64,000 nucleotides of DNA from Desmodesmus armatus (taxonomy: Eukaryota; Chlorophyta; Chlorophyceae; Sphaeropleales; Scenedesmaceae). Made by a program: the position numbers and the translations under genes. The stretch is taken from the NCBI GenBank assembly GCA_007449985.2, contig VIIQ02000846.1, forward strand, positions 62,001-126,000, given 5' to 3'. How positions within the stretch are numbered: position 1 is the stretch's first letter; the number at the start of each line of letters is the position of its first letter. The notes beneath the pieces were generated by a model. It was not told the origin of the DNA. It ran no database searches and saw only the letters and a list, made by a program, of their open reading frames with translations. Positions 44,801-58,370 of this stretch are shown here, one piece after another.

Positions 44801-47582
44801 GCTGGCTGGTTGGTTGACTGCCTGTTGGCAGTTGTGTGATCAATGACTTCTATGCTGTTGACAGCAGCGGAATGCTGGTGCATTACTTTCGCTCATGAAC
44901 ATTGCCATCGTGATATGCATGACTGGCAGCAACTGGCAGACAGCCCGTGTTACATCTTGCACCAGGCATGGCAGTGCATGTTTCCCTTGTCTCTCGCAGC
45001 AGCTACTGTACATCAGGTCTGCTGACGTCAATGTATTGGATCAGAGAAGCAGGGCCTGCAGTCTGATGAGATGTGCTCTTGTTGATGTTGTTGGCAGGCG
45101 TTCATGACAGCAGTTTGAAAGTATGCAGTTTGCAGTTGCAGTAGGCCTTTTCTGGTGAAATGAAACGCTGTGCTATGTTTGAGTACCAGCATTTTCTGTG
45201 CGCCTTTGCAACTTAAATGCTGTTGTGCCTGCTGTAGCCGTGGGGGCTGATCACCCATGTGTGTCAGCAACATGCTAGTCGTAGGGCCTTCACAGCTTGA
45301 TGACAACATGCAGTTTCTGAAAGATAGCTTTGTACCCTGTAGTGGCCGAGGGACTTGCAGGCTGGCGTTGATTGTGATGCTTGTATGTGTCATCAGTCTC
45401 GCACCTCAGGTGCGGCACCACGCAGGATAGGTAGGCAGACAGCAATGCTGTCACAGCATGTGTGCTGCCACCGCCAGCGACACTCGGGATGGCCACCAAA
45501 CCAACAATTGCCAACACCCAAAACCCACACCAGTCACACATGCATTCCTAGGCCATTTGACGGCACATTTGCAGCCACTACTGCAAGCGTGTCAGGCCTC
45601 AAGGGCGCAGGCACCGTCAGGGGCGTCCCTGTCAACCCATTCCTGCGTGTTCCCCATGAAGGGGAACACACTCCCCTTCATGGGGAACACACTCAATGCC
45701 GCGCTGTCCTGCGCCCCCTGTCAGCTCTAGCAAGCCACACAGCAGGCGCGCATGTTGTAAGGCTGGGCGCAACCTGCAGTGTAGAGCTGGGCCTCAGGCC
45801 TGCTGCAGTGGTTGGCTGGAGGGTCCCACAGCTGATTGGGTGGGCTAGAATCGAGGCAAGGGGTTGGCCAAACATGACTCTCAAAGCCTTGCCTGCTTCC
45901 AGCTGCCCGGCAGGCTGTCGCATGCTTTATATGTCACCATGGGCAACAGTGCCATCAACAAGCCATGTCAGCAAACATCCCACAGGCACTGTTGGGATCC
46001 AGGAATACTGCTGAGCTAGTGGGCGGGTGGCGGCCAGTTGCTGTATGCCATACCGCCATGGCCCAACAGCGGCTGCTGTTGCTGAGAGAGGTCAACTGCA
46101 GCCAAGGAACTACATCAGAAAACATGCCCTGGCCATGCAAACAACACTGCCGCTGCAATTGCCAGGCCAGAAATAAGGAATGCTAGGCATCCCTCATTGG
46201 CGTGCCTCGTTGGTGAGGCTCAGCCTCCAGCCCCGGGCAGTCAGGTAACCTGACTGAGTTGTGGGTGGCCAGCCGGTGGGGTTGCGCCCCCCTTTGACAT
46301 TTCACCCAAAAATTTCGAAATGCCAGGCTGCTGCAATTGCTGAGCAGAGATCAAGGCACCTACCCGCCTAGCATTGCATATAACAGCAGTCTGACTTGTG
46401 TCCACTATGCATCTGCTGACTGGCAGCAGACAGCAAAGGACTGGCAGCTGCACATTTCAGGCTGGAAGCAGCCTCGCTGACAGGGAACACAACTCAGCGA
46501 TGTGTGGACACAACCCCCAGCAAGGGCAGCACACCGTGGCACATGAGGGTGTCGCACGATACGTTCTTAAATGTGCTGCTGTGTGGTGCACATGCATGCA
46601 GGCAGACCTCTCTGCAGCAGAGGCAGCTAACTGTCCCAAGTTCCCAGCTGCAGCTTCAACGTGGGTGGCAAGGAGAAGGTGGTGCTGCTAGACGTACCAT
46701 AGGTGGGCCAAAAGACGTCGCCAGGGTGGCCTGTACAAACGTTGTTTGAAAGGCCGGGGGGGGGGGCAGGGCCACAGTGGGTCTGCTGGTTGGCCGGCCC
46801 TGCTGGCTGTGTTGCTGTTGAGCACATCACTGACCTTGGCAAGGTGGTAGGGCATAAAGCTGGTCATGCACTGTTGTTGTGTTGGCTAGGTAAAGCACAT
46901 GGTAGCTTCACGCTGGCTGCCATGCTTCATGTCACACACATGCCCTCTGCCGCTGCCTGGTTGGCAGACCACCTCTTGCTTGTTTCATGCAGACAGACCA
47001 AACAGACAGTCCCAAAACCAGTGCATACAAACCTCAAAGTACAGTGAGCAAAAATTGCCGCTTTGTAGGAGGCAGCAGATAGCAGTGGCAGATTGAGCCA
47101 GACGGATCACACCATCAACATGCTGCACACCGGAGAGGCTTGGAGCAGCATGGATTCTCACTTTCACACGGCAGCCCCCACCCAGCTGTGACATGTGCCC
47201 TGTTTCCACCCTCACTGTCACCCTGCTGCCTCTGTCGGCACTGACACCGATACCACACGCACACCACAACATGCAAACTGTCCGTCTGGTCCATACAAGC
47301 ATACTTATTCAGAAAAACGATGTGAACATGCAGAATGCTCCAGGGATGAGGTGCAAGGACATGGTGAACAGTGTATGGTGGTGATTAATGGTAGGGAGGC
47401 ATGACAAGCGCATGATGGCTGCAATATGCTGCTGCATCATACATCAGTGCATCACATCTGCTGTCACGAGATGCAGCAGCAGACTCATCAGCTCAGCAGA
47501 TGCGCACAACTGCTGCAACAGGTTGTTGGCAAGCTGATGCAGGATATCCATAACATATCCAAGATCTTTTGTTCAGGCGTTG
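44801..47582. other. Spacer between H2B and H3
   Basis: About 2.8 kb without a convincing gene. A 219-residue plus-strand frame near 45355-46014 starts from a non-ATG codon and has no domain. It contains the strong inverted repeat at 45647-45690 and a 9-bp-arm palindrome CAGTCAGGTAACCTGACTG near 46240. Confidence 0.45.
45647..45690. repeat. Perfect inverted repeat, 19-bp arms
   Basis: GTGTTCCCCATGAAGGGGA (45647-45665) and its exact reverse complement (45672-45690) are separated by ACACAC. It lies in the histone spacer. Possible cruciform or insulator-like structure; function unknown. Confidence 0.9.
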
Positions 47583-47599
47583 CTTTCCAGGGGCATGGT

Positions 47600-47615
47600 G
47601 GTGTCGAGAGACACC
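47600..47615 (-). terminator. Histone 3' stem-loop of H3
   Basis: Transcript strand GGTGTC-TCTC-GACACC, 93 nt past the H3 stop, preceded by CCCACCCAAAAT and followed by CTGGAAAG (47583-47590 complement). Confidence 0.88.
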
Positions 47616-47707
47616 ATTTTGGGTGGGGTGCTGGCCTAGACAGCAGGCACCACCACTGCTAGGCAGTGGCAGCACCTGCTGCAGGCCAGCAGCAGCTTGG
47701 AAGCTGC

Positions 47708-48683
<976 letters not shown>

Positions 48684-48766
48684 GCAGCTGCTGCTGAGCA
48701 GCGTGCGTCGACCCTGCTGACTGGGTAACCAGGAGGCCAGGGCCGGCTGCACACCCCACCCAAAAT

Positions 48767-48782
48767 GGTGTCTTTCGACACC
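48767..48782 (+). terminator. Histone 3' stem-loop of H4
   Basis: GGTGTC-TTTC-GACACC, 84 nt past the stop, preceded by CCCCACCCAAAAT and followed by TTGGAAAG (48793-48800). Confidence 0.88.
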
Positions 48783-48800
48783 ACCATGACCCTTGGAAAG

Positions 48801-50386
48801 GGAGAGATATTCTAACACCAGTCGCTGCTGCTACCACCACCAGTGTCTGTTGCCAGCACATGACCTTGCTTTGAAGTTGTGTGCTGTGTGGGAAGGTGTG
48901 TTGAGGTACATGTGTCTCCAGTAGTGACAGCCTCCAACTGCAAGAGGTCCACCACAAACCTAAGGCCAGGGCACGCGCAGCCTATTTTTGCAGCAGGGGA
49001 GGGGCTCGATTGCAATACGAGCCTGAATCGTCACGGGGGTGCGGGTTCATCGGCCCGTCCATAGGGGGAGCAGCAGTACCTAACAACCGCCTAAAACTGG
49101 CACGGGGAGGGGTAGAAGCAAACTTGGCGTTCCCTCCCCCCTGTGGCGGACCCCATTTATGCGTGTGCTGCTGTTGTTGTCATGCCTTGGTTGTTGTGCT
49201 GCCTTGATCGGCCTGCTGCAGACAATGCACCACCCCCACACTGTCAAGGGTGAAATGACCAGGTGTTCTGCTACAAGCAACAAACGTGGATCCAATTTGC
49301 AGCTCAGAGAGAGGTTGCTACGTAAAGCAAAGGTTCTGAGAATTGCCCATGGGCCTTTGTGTACACAAACGGCACACACTGCACATTCCTGCACAAGCAC
49401 ACTTGTACATGCACTCAAGTTCTCAGCACTGCGCAGCATGCCCCCACTGTGAATAGGACAAACTCAAACCCCCTTGTGCACCACCCTCTCTGTAGGACAG
49501 GAGCAGGAAGTCCGGACACCACTTTGCTGAACTGAGGGGCTGCTCAAGTACCTGGCAGACACTTGAAAGCCGCAGCCGGTTGAGGCCCTCAAAGCCAACA
49601 GCACAGGCACAGCAGCCTCATTGAACTGAGCCCCTGCCCCACTCCTGGCCTGGGTTGCTGCAGCCACTCAGCACGCTGCACGCACGGGTCAGCTGTCAAC
49701 CCTCCTAAATATGCGACCGGAGGGTGTCGGCGAGAACAATGTGGCAGGTGTGGCTTGCAGCAGCTCAGTCTGGCAGCATCGCGTAGCTACCGTCTGGCAT
49801 GCGTACATGCAGCTGGGAACATACTTGGTGTGGTGATACACCACTGGTGCCTGAGGCACTCAGGCAGCAAGTTTTTTTCATCGGGGTCTGCAACTGCTTC
49901 TGCTGCCACAAACTGTGTCATGTTTGATGCGTCAACTATTCAGCATATGAGTAGCTGAACAGCAACACAGCTGTATTGTCTGCAAGTGCCTTTGCATTGC
50001 CCGCCCTCAGGCGTCTCCAACAACGCAGGGGGGTTGGTGCGTGCATCACTCAGGTTGGGACCTTGTCCCCAATACCTTTCTGTACTGTACAGTGCTGAAG
50101 GGTGCATTGCGTCGTTGACTGCGCGCAGCAAAAGATAAGTCAGCAAGCAGGCTGCCATTGCAGAGTGCACAGCAGCCAAACCATTGCTGCATACACAGGC
50201 CAAATTGCAACCTGTGTGTTGGTGCTGTGTTGCAGTGTGCGGGCATGACGGTGTTGAAGCAATGATGCAGGTACTGCGCTAAAGAGAAGCACTCTAGAGG
50301 GGTTGCACTGTCCTGTGTCACGGTGGCATGTGCTCATGCAGGTTAACAGGGCAAAGCTGCTTGCCAACACAACACCCCCCAACAAG
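48801..50386. other. Spacer between H4 and H1
   Basis: No supported gene. A plus-strand frame at 49159-49452 starts like a signal peptide (MRVLLLLSCLGCCAALIGLL) and is open for 97 codons, but has no recognisable mature domain. It may be a small secreted protein or chance. Confidence 0.35.
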
Positions 50387-50405
50387 CCTTTCCATTGTGT
50401 ACGGT

Positions 50406-50421
50406 GGTGTCAAGAGACACC
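50406..50421 (-). terminator. Histone 3' stem-loop of H1
   Basis: Transcript strand GGTGTC-TCTT-GACACC, 48 nt past the H1 stop and so nearer than in the core genes, preceded by CCCACCCAAAAT and followed by TGGAAAG (about 50388-50394 complement). Confidence 0.87.
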
Positions 50422-50468
50422 ATTTTGGGTGGGGTGAGCAGGGGTCTGCTCCAGCAGTGGTGAGCTGC

Positions 50469-51370
50469 TTAGGCCTTCTTGGCCTTGGGGGTTGCTTTCT
50501 TCGCAGCGGCCGGCTTCTTGGCCTTGGGTGCGGCCGGGTTCTTGGCTGCTGCGGGCTTCTTGGTGGCTGGCTTCTTGACCTTGGGGGCAGCAGCTGCCTT
50601 CTTGGGCTTGTCAGCCTTGGGCTTCTTGGGAGCAGCTGCCTTCTTGGGCTTGGCAGCACCCTCGGCCTTGGGCTTCTTGGGGGCAGCCTTCTTCTTGGGT
50701 GTGCTCTTCTTCTTGGCAGCTCCCTCAGCCTTGGGCTTCTTGGCGGCCTTGGGCTTCTTGGCAGCAGCTGGCTTTTTGGCCTCTGCGCTCAGCTTCCAGT
50801 GGGCCTTGTCCTGCACCAGCTTGCCCTTGGCCACCAGCTGCTTCAGGGAGGCAGTCACACGCTTCTCCCAGCCAGCGGTCAGGCCCTGCGCAGCAGCAAG
50901 GAAGCAGGCACTGTCGGCGAGCGTGTCAAGGACCACACCCCAGCCAAAGGGGGTGATGTGCTATAGCTGCTGCTGCTGCCCAGGCCTCTGCCAATATGAG
51001 TGCCAGCCTGCATGTGCCACACTGTGACAGGGCCATCTGCAGCCCGTCCGCAGCTGCTGCTGGTCAACAACACCTGCTGATGCTCAACAACGGTGACAGC
51101 TGCTGGTCATGCAGGTCTGGCAGGGGCCAGAAACGTACTGCTGACACACCCAAAAGCATACCAGCCAGCCCTGACGCCCGTGAAGGCCCGCACCTTGTAG
51201 TTGGCTGCGATGTACTTCTTGATGGCTGGCAGGCTGGAGCCCTTGCGCTCCTTGAGGGTCACCAGCGCCTTCATCACCATATCGCTGGTGGGAGGGTGGG
51301 CCGCAGGCTTCTTGGGAGCCTTTGGCTTGCTGGCCTTGGGAGCAGCGGGTGCGGGTGCAGCGTCAGACAT
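50469..51370 (-). CDS. H1: Linker histone H1, one intron
   Basis: Two exons on the minus strand: 51370-51194 and 50885-50469 (197 aa). Binds linker DNA and compacts chromatin. Short Ala/Pro/Lys head ([20 protein letters not shown]), winged-helix globular domain about 25-88 ([35 protein letters not shown] joined to [25 protein letters not shown]), then a long tail of [14 protein letters not shown] Ala/Lys/Pro repeats. The intron (51193-50886) splits the globular domain after AANYK. The promoter side has GACTCA at 51488 and TGAGTC at 51512. Its 3' end carries the same stem-loop as the core histones, which is uncommon for an intron-containing gene. Confidence 0.95.
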
Positions 51371-52802
51371 GGTTGCGATGGCTGATCGTGGATGTTGATG
51401 GAGTGATAGATCGATAGATCGTTTGCATGTGTTCACCAGGCATGCTCTTAAGCGCTGCTGGCTGAGCAACGGTGGGCCACCACAAGTGACTCAGAGTTGA
51501 GCACAGCCAGCTGAGTCTGGAGTTCAAATGGGCAGAGGTAGGCAGACTGGCTGCAAAAGGCTCTGCCAGGATGTCATTGGCACACCCTAGTAATCAAACC
51601 ACTCTGCAGCTGCTGGCTCAAGGTTCAGGCAGATGTGGCCGCTGCTGCTGCAAGCATACTGCACTGTCAGCTGGCACCAGCAGCAGGTTCAGAGTGCATG
51701 CAGTATGGAAGATCCTTCATTGCAGTTGTGGTTGATTCTGAACCTGAGGCAGCTGCAAATACTGGACGTGACCAGCGCACGGGGAAGGTGGGGAGCTGGG
51801 CCACACAAGGAGTGTCCTTGAAGGAGAAGGGGAGATCCGTTCCTCTCAGGCTGATGCTGTGGCCACTGCTGCTTGTTTGAGAATGCAGACAGCACTGTTT
51901 ATCTAATAGCTACAGTCTGTGCGGGAGCGTAAAGCTGCCACACCCTCTGATGCAGGACAAGCTGCCCCAAAGGATGTGCAGGGGGCCCAAATCATAGTGT
52001 AAGCATCATGCGGCCGGAAGTGGCATCATCCACGGTGGAGCAGCATGATGCCAGTATGGCTCTTATCTCCCCCCCCCCCTATCTGCTTGGCTGCTTGTGT
52101 GCCCCACAAGTCATGTACCACTGCGCCACTGCCATCACCCCCTTTGTCACCAACATGCATCTGGATACAGTAGCGCAGCACTGCTCAAGACAGTGTGCAG
52201 AGGCCCCATGATGTGCTGAAGATATGCTGCCAACTGACTCCTGGTTGTGCCCAACTTAATGTGGTGCTGTGTGTGGCTGTGCTTCATTGTGCGGGACACC
52301 AATGCTGACTCCAACCATGCCGTGCTCTCCTGAACAGGACGAATCCACTGTTACATAGTGCCAAGGCACACAAAACTTTCTGGCAGTTGGGCACACAAGC
52401 GTGTGAAGCACTTGCACTGATTAGCCAGCTGGCACAACTCCAGACCACATAAAGAACTACAAGACGCGCCAACCACAGTGCATTTTACCCTCAATGCACA
52501 GTACGCTGTGAGGGCTGTCTATGGATTGCCTTGCACTGCACCAGCAGGCTTCAGCCATCATGATACAGATTTTGTTGCCAGATCTGGCATGCAGCAGCCA
52601 GGCAGCCAGCTGTCACACAAGTTGTTTGGCTGGTGCAGGGCAAAGCTTGACAATGCTTGAACTTCCAAACGCACGGTTGGCCCACCAGTTTGCCTCAACA
52701 GCCAAAATCACTGCAGAGTCACTTTCAAGTTGCAATGCGGGTCAATGATTTGCAGTCTGACTCTTCGTCGGAGAAGTCAGCAGGTTTACTGCCCTCTGAG
52801 CA
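51371..52802. other. Spacer between H1 and the PH/GRAM-like gene
   Basis: H1 promoter with GACTCA/TGAGTC motifs at 51488-51517, then about 1.2 kb without a supported gene. TTACA at about 52351 (TGTAA on the minus strand) may be the poly(A) signal of the PH-like gene. Confidence 0.45.
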
Positions 52803-54814
52803 TTATGCCTGGTAGGCAGCAGGTGGCTGCTGGGGGGCTGCATACATCTGGGGCGCAGGGGCATACTGCTGACCCATAGGTGGGGCCTGGGGGTACACTA
52901 TCTGGGGAGGCATGTATGCAGGGATCTTGCCGCTGCCACCCGAGCCGCCCAGCTTGCTGTCCAGCCTGGCCTGCAGCATGGCCTGGATCTGGTTGTAGAT
53001 CTCCTGGGCATCCTGCCTGCGCAGCTTGATGAAGCGCCTGCAGCCAGACACCTGCAGGATAGCGAGGAAGAGGCAGAAGAGGGGTCAGGATTTGTTCAGG
53101 CACGGCATTGGTATGATGCAGAGGAGGGCAAGCTGGTGACAGCTCATTGTAGCTCACGGCCTGTGACCCTGGGTGACCTGGGTGACCCAGCATGCCAGCA
53201 CTCACAGTGTATCTACAATGCAAAGGAGTAACTGGCCTATACTACTAGTACAGGCCCAGGGTTAGGTAGTACCTAACCCTGGGCACCATGGCATTTCACT
53301 TATGTGCTGATCTGACCAGTGTACTAGTTGACAGGCTTCTTCTGTACAACGCAAGGCTAGCTACAGTGTCGTAAACTGTCAGCATGCACGTGCTTGACGC
53401 AGGTTCTAACACTGCTGACGGTCAGCTGCCATGCTGCGCGCCCACAGAAATGCCGAACCCGTGGGCACATGTCAGGTGGGGTACTGCCTCAGTGCGGCAC
53501 TGCAATCAGAACTCTGGCAGGACTTGTGAACATGAAGCACGGCGTTGGGACACACCTTGCCACCATTGGACTGCCAGTCCATGATGTTGCCGTCGCTTGA
53601 GAAGTTGAGGCTGATGACCAAGCTGCCGCTGCCCATGCAGCAGCCCTTGAGGCAGCCAAACTTGCCGTGGGACAGTGACACAAACTGCAACACAGCAACA
53701 GAAGCGCACAGGAGTCAGCAGGCCACCAGCATGATGCTCTTTAGGTGGACAACCTGTGGTTGCCTGCGGTAGCTGAACTGCTTGGCCTATCGAAGGCTTC
53801 AGCTGGCTGTGCTGAGCCATCATGAAACACAGGGTGCAACGTCTGACGTGTGATATGACCAGGAATCATGGTTTGGGGCAGCTCTAATGTGTTCAGCACC
53901 TCAATTTGAGGCACAAATCAATGCAAGTCCCCGTGCCAAACGTGCTTGGGATGTGTTTGTACAAGCTGACCTTCAAGGTGTCGATAGGGAATGCCTCCTC
54001 CAAGCCGAATGTGGGTGCACCCCAGCTGAAGCGCTTCTCCATGAGCAGGATGCGCTTGTCAGTCACGACAATGGACGTCTGCGGGCAGCAGCATGCTAAG
54101 AAATCGTTATGTCTGCACCTCCTGATGCCACCCAGATCAAGCCTCAAAGGACAGTGCCAGCTGGTATACCATACGTTACGTAGAGCCGCTTGCCGGAGTC
54201 GAAGCATCAGGCTGCAGGTGCTCCAAGTTGAATACTGGGTACCAGCAGCCATGCAGGAGATGTGCCGAGGCGTTCTAGAGCACACAGTTGCACAACCACA
54301 TGTACACGCCTGAAGCTGCAATAGAGCCTTGGTCGCCGACATATGGTATGCACACTTCTTGGGCTTGCTTTGTGGTTTATCACAGGAAAGGCACTGTTTG
54401 GCGGCGCCCGAAGCAGTAGCACACCTCAGTCTTGTTGCAGCACCCCTTGCTCTTGGTGGCAGAGAAGGCCTCCACCTCTCCTGGCACCAGTGCCAGGTGG
54501 CTTGCACGGGCCGAGCTTGCCTTCTTACCTGGGGTTGACCAGCAGCAGCAACAAACAGCATGAGACACAGCAGGACAGTAAGCTCAGAGGCTCTTGTGCA
54601 TGGACCTGATCTAACAAAAACAGCAAGACGCTACTTTGTTGTACTGTATTACAAGCTTGTCTGGTTGTTTTCAGCTGACTCCTGCAATGCTGCAGCTGGC
54701 ACACATGTGCTACAGACAGCTGGCCGCAGACTCCAAGATGCAAAGGAGAGCCACGACCTGGGTTTTCAAGTGAATTACACAGGTTGCTGGGCTCCCACGC
54801 ATACCTGCTCCCAT
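52803..54814 (-). CDS. Small PH/GRAM-like domain protein with Pro/Gln/Tyr-rich tail
   Basis: Five exons on the minus strand: 54814-54805 (MGAG, 10 nt), 54528-54425, 54078-53971, 53684-53556, 53051-52803 (199 aa). The tiny first exon is chosen because ATGGGAGCAG with a GTATGC donor gives the needed phase 1; it is the weak point. Residues about 14-145 look like a bacterial-type PH or GRAM fold: HLALVPGEVEAFSATKSKG, TSIVVTDKRILLMEKRFSW, FPIDTLKFVSLSHGKFG, SGSLVISLNFSSDGNIMDWQ, then a helix (RRQDAQEIYNQIQAMLQARLD). The tail (150-199) is rich in Pro, Gln and Tyr (PQAPPMGQQYAPAPQMY), as in WBP2-like GRAM proteins. Phosphoinositide or membrane binding is a guess from the fold. Confidence 0.72.
53254..53284. 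repeat. Palindrome with 15-bp arms
   Basis: GCCCAGGGTTAGGTA and its reverse complement flank a single G, in intron 4 of the PH/GRAM-like gene. The arms include CCTAACCC, a telomere-like string, but there is only one unit. Confidence 0.85.
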
Positions 54815-57800
54815 GATGTCTGTCTCGACAGTACTGTGTGTGCACTACAAAAGAGAGAAGCGATTGCTGAATCTTGAATGTGGCGAGCGGCTTCAGAAAT
54901 GCGAGAAACTTGCTGTCGATGGTACACGCTGGGCTCATATGGGTGCAAAATCACACATTGCTACAGCGCATTGTCACACTGTACATGGCAGCAGCAGGTT
55001 ATCAACACATGTGGCACTGGCGCACTCTGCTGCGTATATTCAGCTTTAATGACTTGATCAAACCAGATGAGTCATTGTGCACTGCTGCACACACACTGCT
55101 GACGGCTTCGACAAGAGCTGAAGTACACGCAGTACTGCTGAAACTCATGCTGCGCAACAGCGTTAATTGAACACCATTGTCAAGTGATAAAAACAGTATG
55201 ATATACGTTTCAGGGATGTTGCCTGCCACAAGCTGAGGTGCTGTGGCTTGCTGCGCCCCACCAGCCATGATGGCTGGGTCATGCACAAGCATTTTGGGAC
55301 AGTGATGCACCGCTAACAGCACCAAACCTCAGCAGCACAATCTTGGATGTTATGGAGTGTTTTTTGGTGTTGTTTTGTATCTGAGTAGTTGCAGTGATTG
55401 CAAGATTGCTTCCTAGCAACCCACAAGCCTGACTCACGCAGTGAGGTGGTAGCTATTGGATCACCCGCGCTGCCCGTTCCCCTTGAAGTACTGATGGCCC
55501 AAAATTTGTGGTGCCTGGCTTGACTCTTGAAGCGTCACTAGGAGATGACTTGCTCACGATTGCCAACATTGATTGCCGCTTTCTGCCACAAATTTGGGGC
55601 ATGGTTTCACACCATGCCCCTGCTGCTGCAGCATGCTGCGCAGCAGCAGCAGCAGCCGATTGCAACAAGGCCAGCACATCTTTCAAACCATCCAAACGTC
55701 GATGCTGGGCAGCATCCAAGATTGCAAGTGACGAACATTGAAGATGCCTCACAGGTAAGTAGCGCCGTTGTGGCAGTGCCACTGCCAGTGCACACTGTGC
55801 AGTTGATGCGTCCAGATGGTATATGCCCAGCCCCTCACCCCAAGTCCTCCCCCCCCCCCCACCCTACACACAGCCAAGGTGGGCCATGGTGTACACTGAC
55901 TTGGCTTGAAACCAAACCCAGGCTTGGGTCCTGGGACCAAGCCACATGGCAACCTTCAGTGACCCTCATGCAGCCACGTTGAATGTCATGCATAGTATGT
56001 CTTCAAGTGAAGGTCTGAGGGTTTATCAAGGCAACAGTGAAAGTTGCCCACCGCATCCGTTGTACGCTGGTCTTATTGTTGCACTGCTGGCAGTCTCCTT
56101 GAGGGCGCCTCATGCGGCTTGGGAGACATGATGTCAGCGACGGTTGCTCCCAGCAACAGCAAGCACACATGGCACACAGCAAGGCTGCCCGTAAGCCATT
56201 CTGAACAGTGTGTGTGTATGCCAGGCACTGCACCAACACAACGGTGCATTGTGCCGGTCCGGTACCTTACCCGGTGTGGCGTCTGGCACATCGCATCTTC
56301 AGCCCTACGATCTGAGCACACGCTCACAAGCAACTGACAGCAAGCGCAGTTGACCAAACGATCATCGCTTGACTCAATTGTTGGTACGGTACCAACATTG
56401 TTGGAGCCACTCCTTAACTTGAACAACCGACGCCAAGGCGTGACACTGCTTGATGTCGCTTGTACCTTTGCAATGCCTTTGTCACAGCTGTCTTCAGATG
56501 AGTATGCATGGAGTGGCCACAATACCTCTGCTAGTGATGATCACTTCAAGAGGGCAACTGCACGACCAGCAGCGCCACAAAAAAACTATTCCTGCCATGG
56601 CGGCCAGTAAGCAGCGTGGCAGCCAAAGTCAAACCAAGGACATATCATGCAGTACCATACCATGAAAGGTGACACCTCACTGAGGGGTGACCGTCAAACA
56701 GGCTTGGGCCAATGATTGCCATGATGACAACGGCACTGCCATGCCAACAGATTGCTCAAAAGTACACCAATCTTGAGTGAGTAGCCTGCCAATTGTGAGC
56801 ACCTCTTGCTGCATCAAAGCTGACACTGCACGGCAACACTGCCACCTTGTCAGAGGCCCTCCACTGGGCGGTGTTAATGATGAAGGTGATCAACGGTAGC
56901 TGTGCAAGGCACAGTGTGCTGTGACACAGCTGGAATTGAACAAATTCAGCACTCGATGTGACACACCGCGCCAATACGCTGGCTTTGCATGGTGCTAGAG
57001 TCTCCTCTGGCCCAGCCTGGCTGGTGCAGACGGCATGTAGCCACAAGCACATGACAGCACGTGCTGTTGTGCACTAGTAGATTGGCAAGTGCATCTGACA
57101 GCAACAGTAAGTTGCCAAGTGGAGAGCATCCAAGCTTCTGCCAAGTGGCCCAGGTTGTGTGACAGGGACCTCCCGTGCCATTAAGCGCATGAACAAAAAC
57201 GCCAGAGAACACACCCTATTGCTGGCAGCAATGAGTGACTCTGAGTGCCTCACTAGAAAATGTGAAGTGCAATGATTCTGATCAGAAGTTAATCCCAGCT
57301 GCTGTGCATGGTGTACTGGATCAATACCATGCCTCCAAGACCAATGCACCTGACATGACCTGCCTGGGAGGCACCGAGAAAGTAGCCACAAGACCCGTGC
57401 ACGGCGCCAGAGGGGCGATGCTGGGGTTCTATGTCACTGCACAAGACGGCAGGGCAGCATTGTCCGAACATGCCACATGCACTGCCATCAGCGATGACGC
57501 ATCAACTGAAAGAGGTGATAACGACATCAGCATGTGTTTGGAAACCTTCGCATGGCCACACTATGGAATCAGCAGTGAAACATAAAAGTGAGCTTGCAAT
57601 GCTTGGCACTCAATCTGCTAAGCAACTTCAAATTGTGGACCAAGTTCAATCTGAAGCAGCCGTATGTAGTCTAGCCACCCAAAGTGGCCCAGTGCATTGA
57701 TGATCAGTGCCCATAGATGCATACTGGCCCCAAGAGCGCTGCCACAAAGACCCCCCCCCGCCCTCTCAAAGGGCAGCTGCGCAGCCAATCCCTTGACAGC

Positions 57801-58073
57801 ATGCCATCAAGGGGAGTCATCCCATGTACCCCAGGTTGCGAGCGCAAGTCCACCAGCACTAAGCAAAGATCCATCCATGCTGGCCAGCATGGGGCACCCG
57901 ATGTCCAGGGCCTGGACACCACCACAGAGGTGCCTACATGACATAGCTGCCCCAAAGCCCCTTTGACAGTGGCCTCCTGAACAACCGCTGAGCCCCACCC
58001 ACCAGTGCAAGTGTGCTCCGCAGGGCCTATGCACAGCCCTGTTGTGGCTCTGTGCTGGCCTCCTGTTCACACC
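54815..58073. other. Long spacer without recognised genes
   Basis: 3.3 kb between two minus-strand genes. All frames are under about 150 codons, several start from non-ATG codons, and none shows a domain, signal peptide or consistent splice phase. A C-rich run lies near 55850. No RNA gene was recognised. Confidence 0.4.
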
Positions 58074-58336
58074 TCACAGCATGTTTGCCAGCAGGATCGC
58101 TGCCAGCAGGCTCAGGATGGTGGTCAGGGGTGAAAAAGATGCCAGCCCAGCAGCGTTGACAGGGCGGCGGAGGCCAGCAGAGACTTCGTACTTTGCATTG
58201 TACTTGTCGGCGATGGTGACATCAGCGGTGGTCGCACTAGCGAGACGTGAAGCATTGAAGCGAACGGAGCCGAATTCTGTGGAGGGGAACACGCCATCCA
58301 AGGCAGACCAAGTGCCTGCAGGTGGTGAACCGCAGC

Positions 58337-58370
<34 letters not shown>

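Noticed and set aside
45355..46014. 219-residue open frame (+) in the histone spacer
   Set aside because: Starts at a non-ATG codon, runs through the 19-bp inverted repeat and shows no domain.
49015..49075. tRNA-like GGTTCAT context
   Set aside because: No D-arm, anticodon arm or acceptor stem can be folded around it.
49159..49452. Possible small secreted protein between H4 and H1
   Set aside because: Signal-peptide-like start but no recognisable mature part or splice evidence; left as a note in the spacer entry.
53254..53284. Telomere-like CCTAACCC inside a palindrome
   Set aside because: A single unit within an inverted repeat, not a tandem array; not an interstitial telomere.
53893..54561. 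222-residue minus-strand frame
   Set aside because: Reads through introns of the PH/GRAM-like gene; the true exons are 54528-54425 and 54078-53971.
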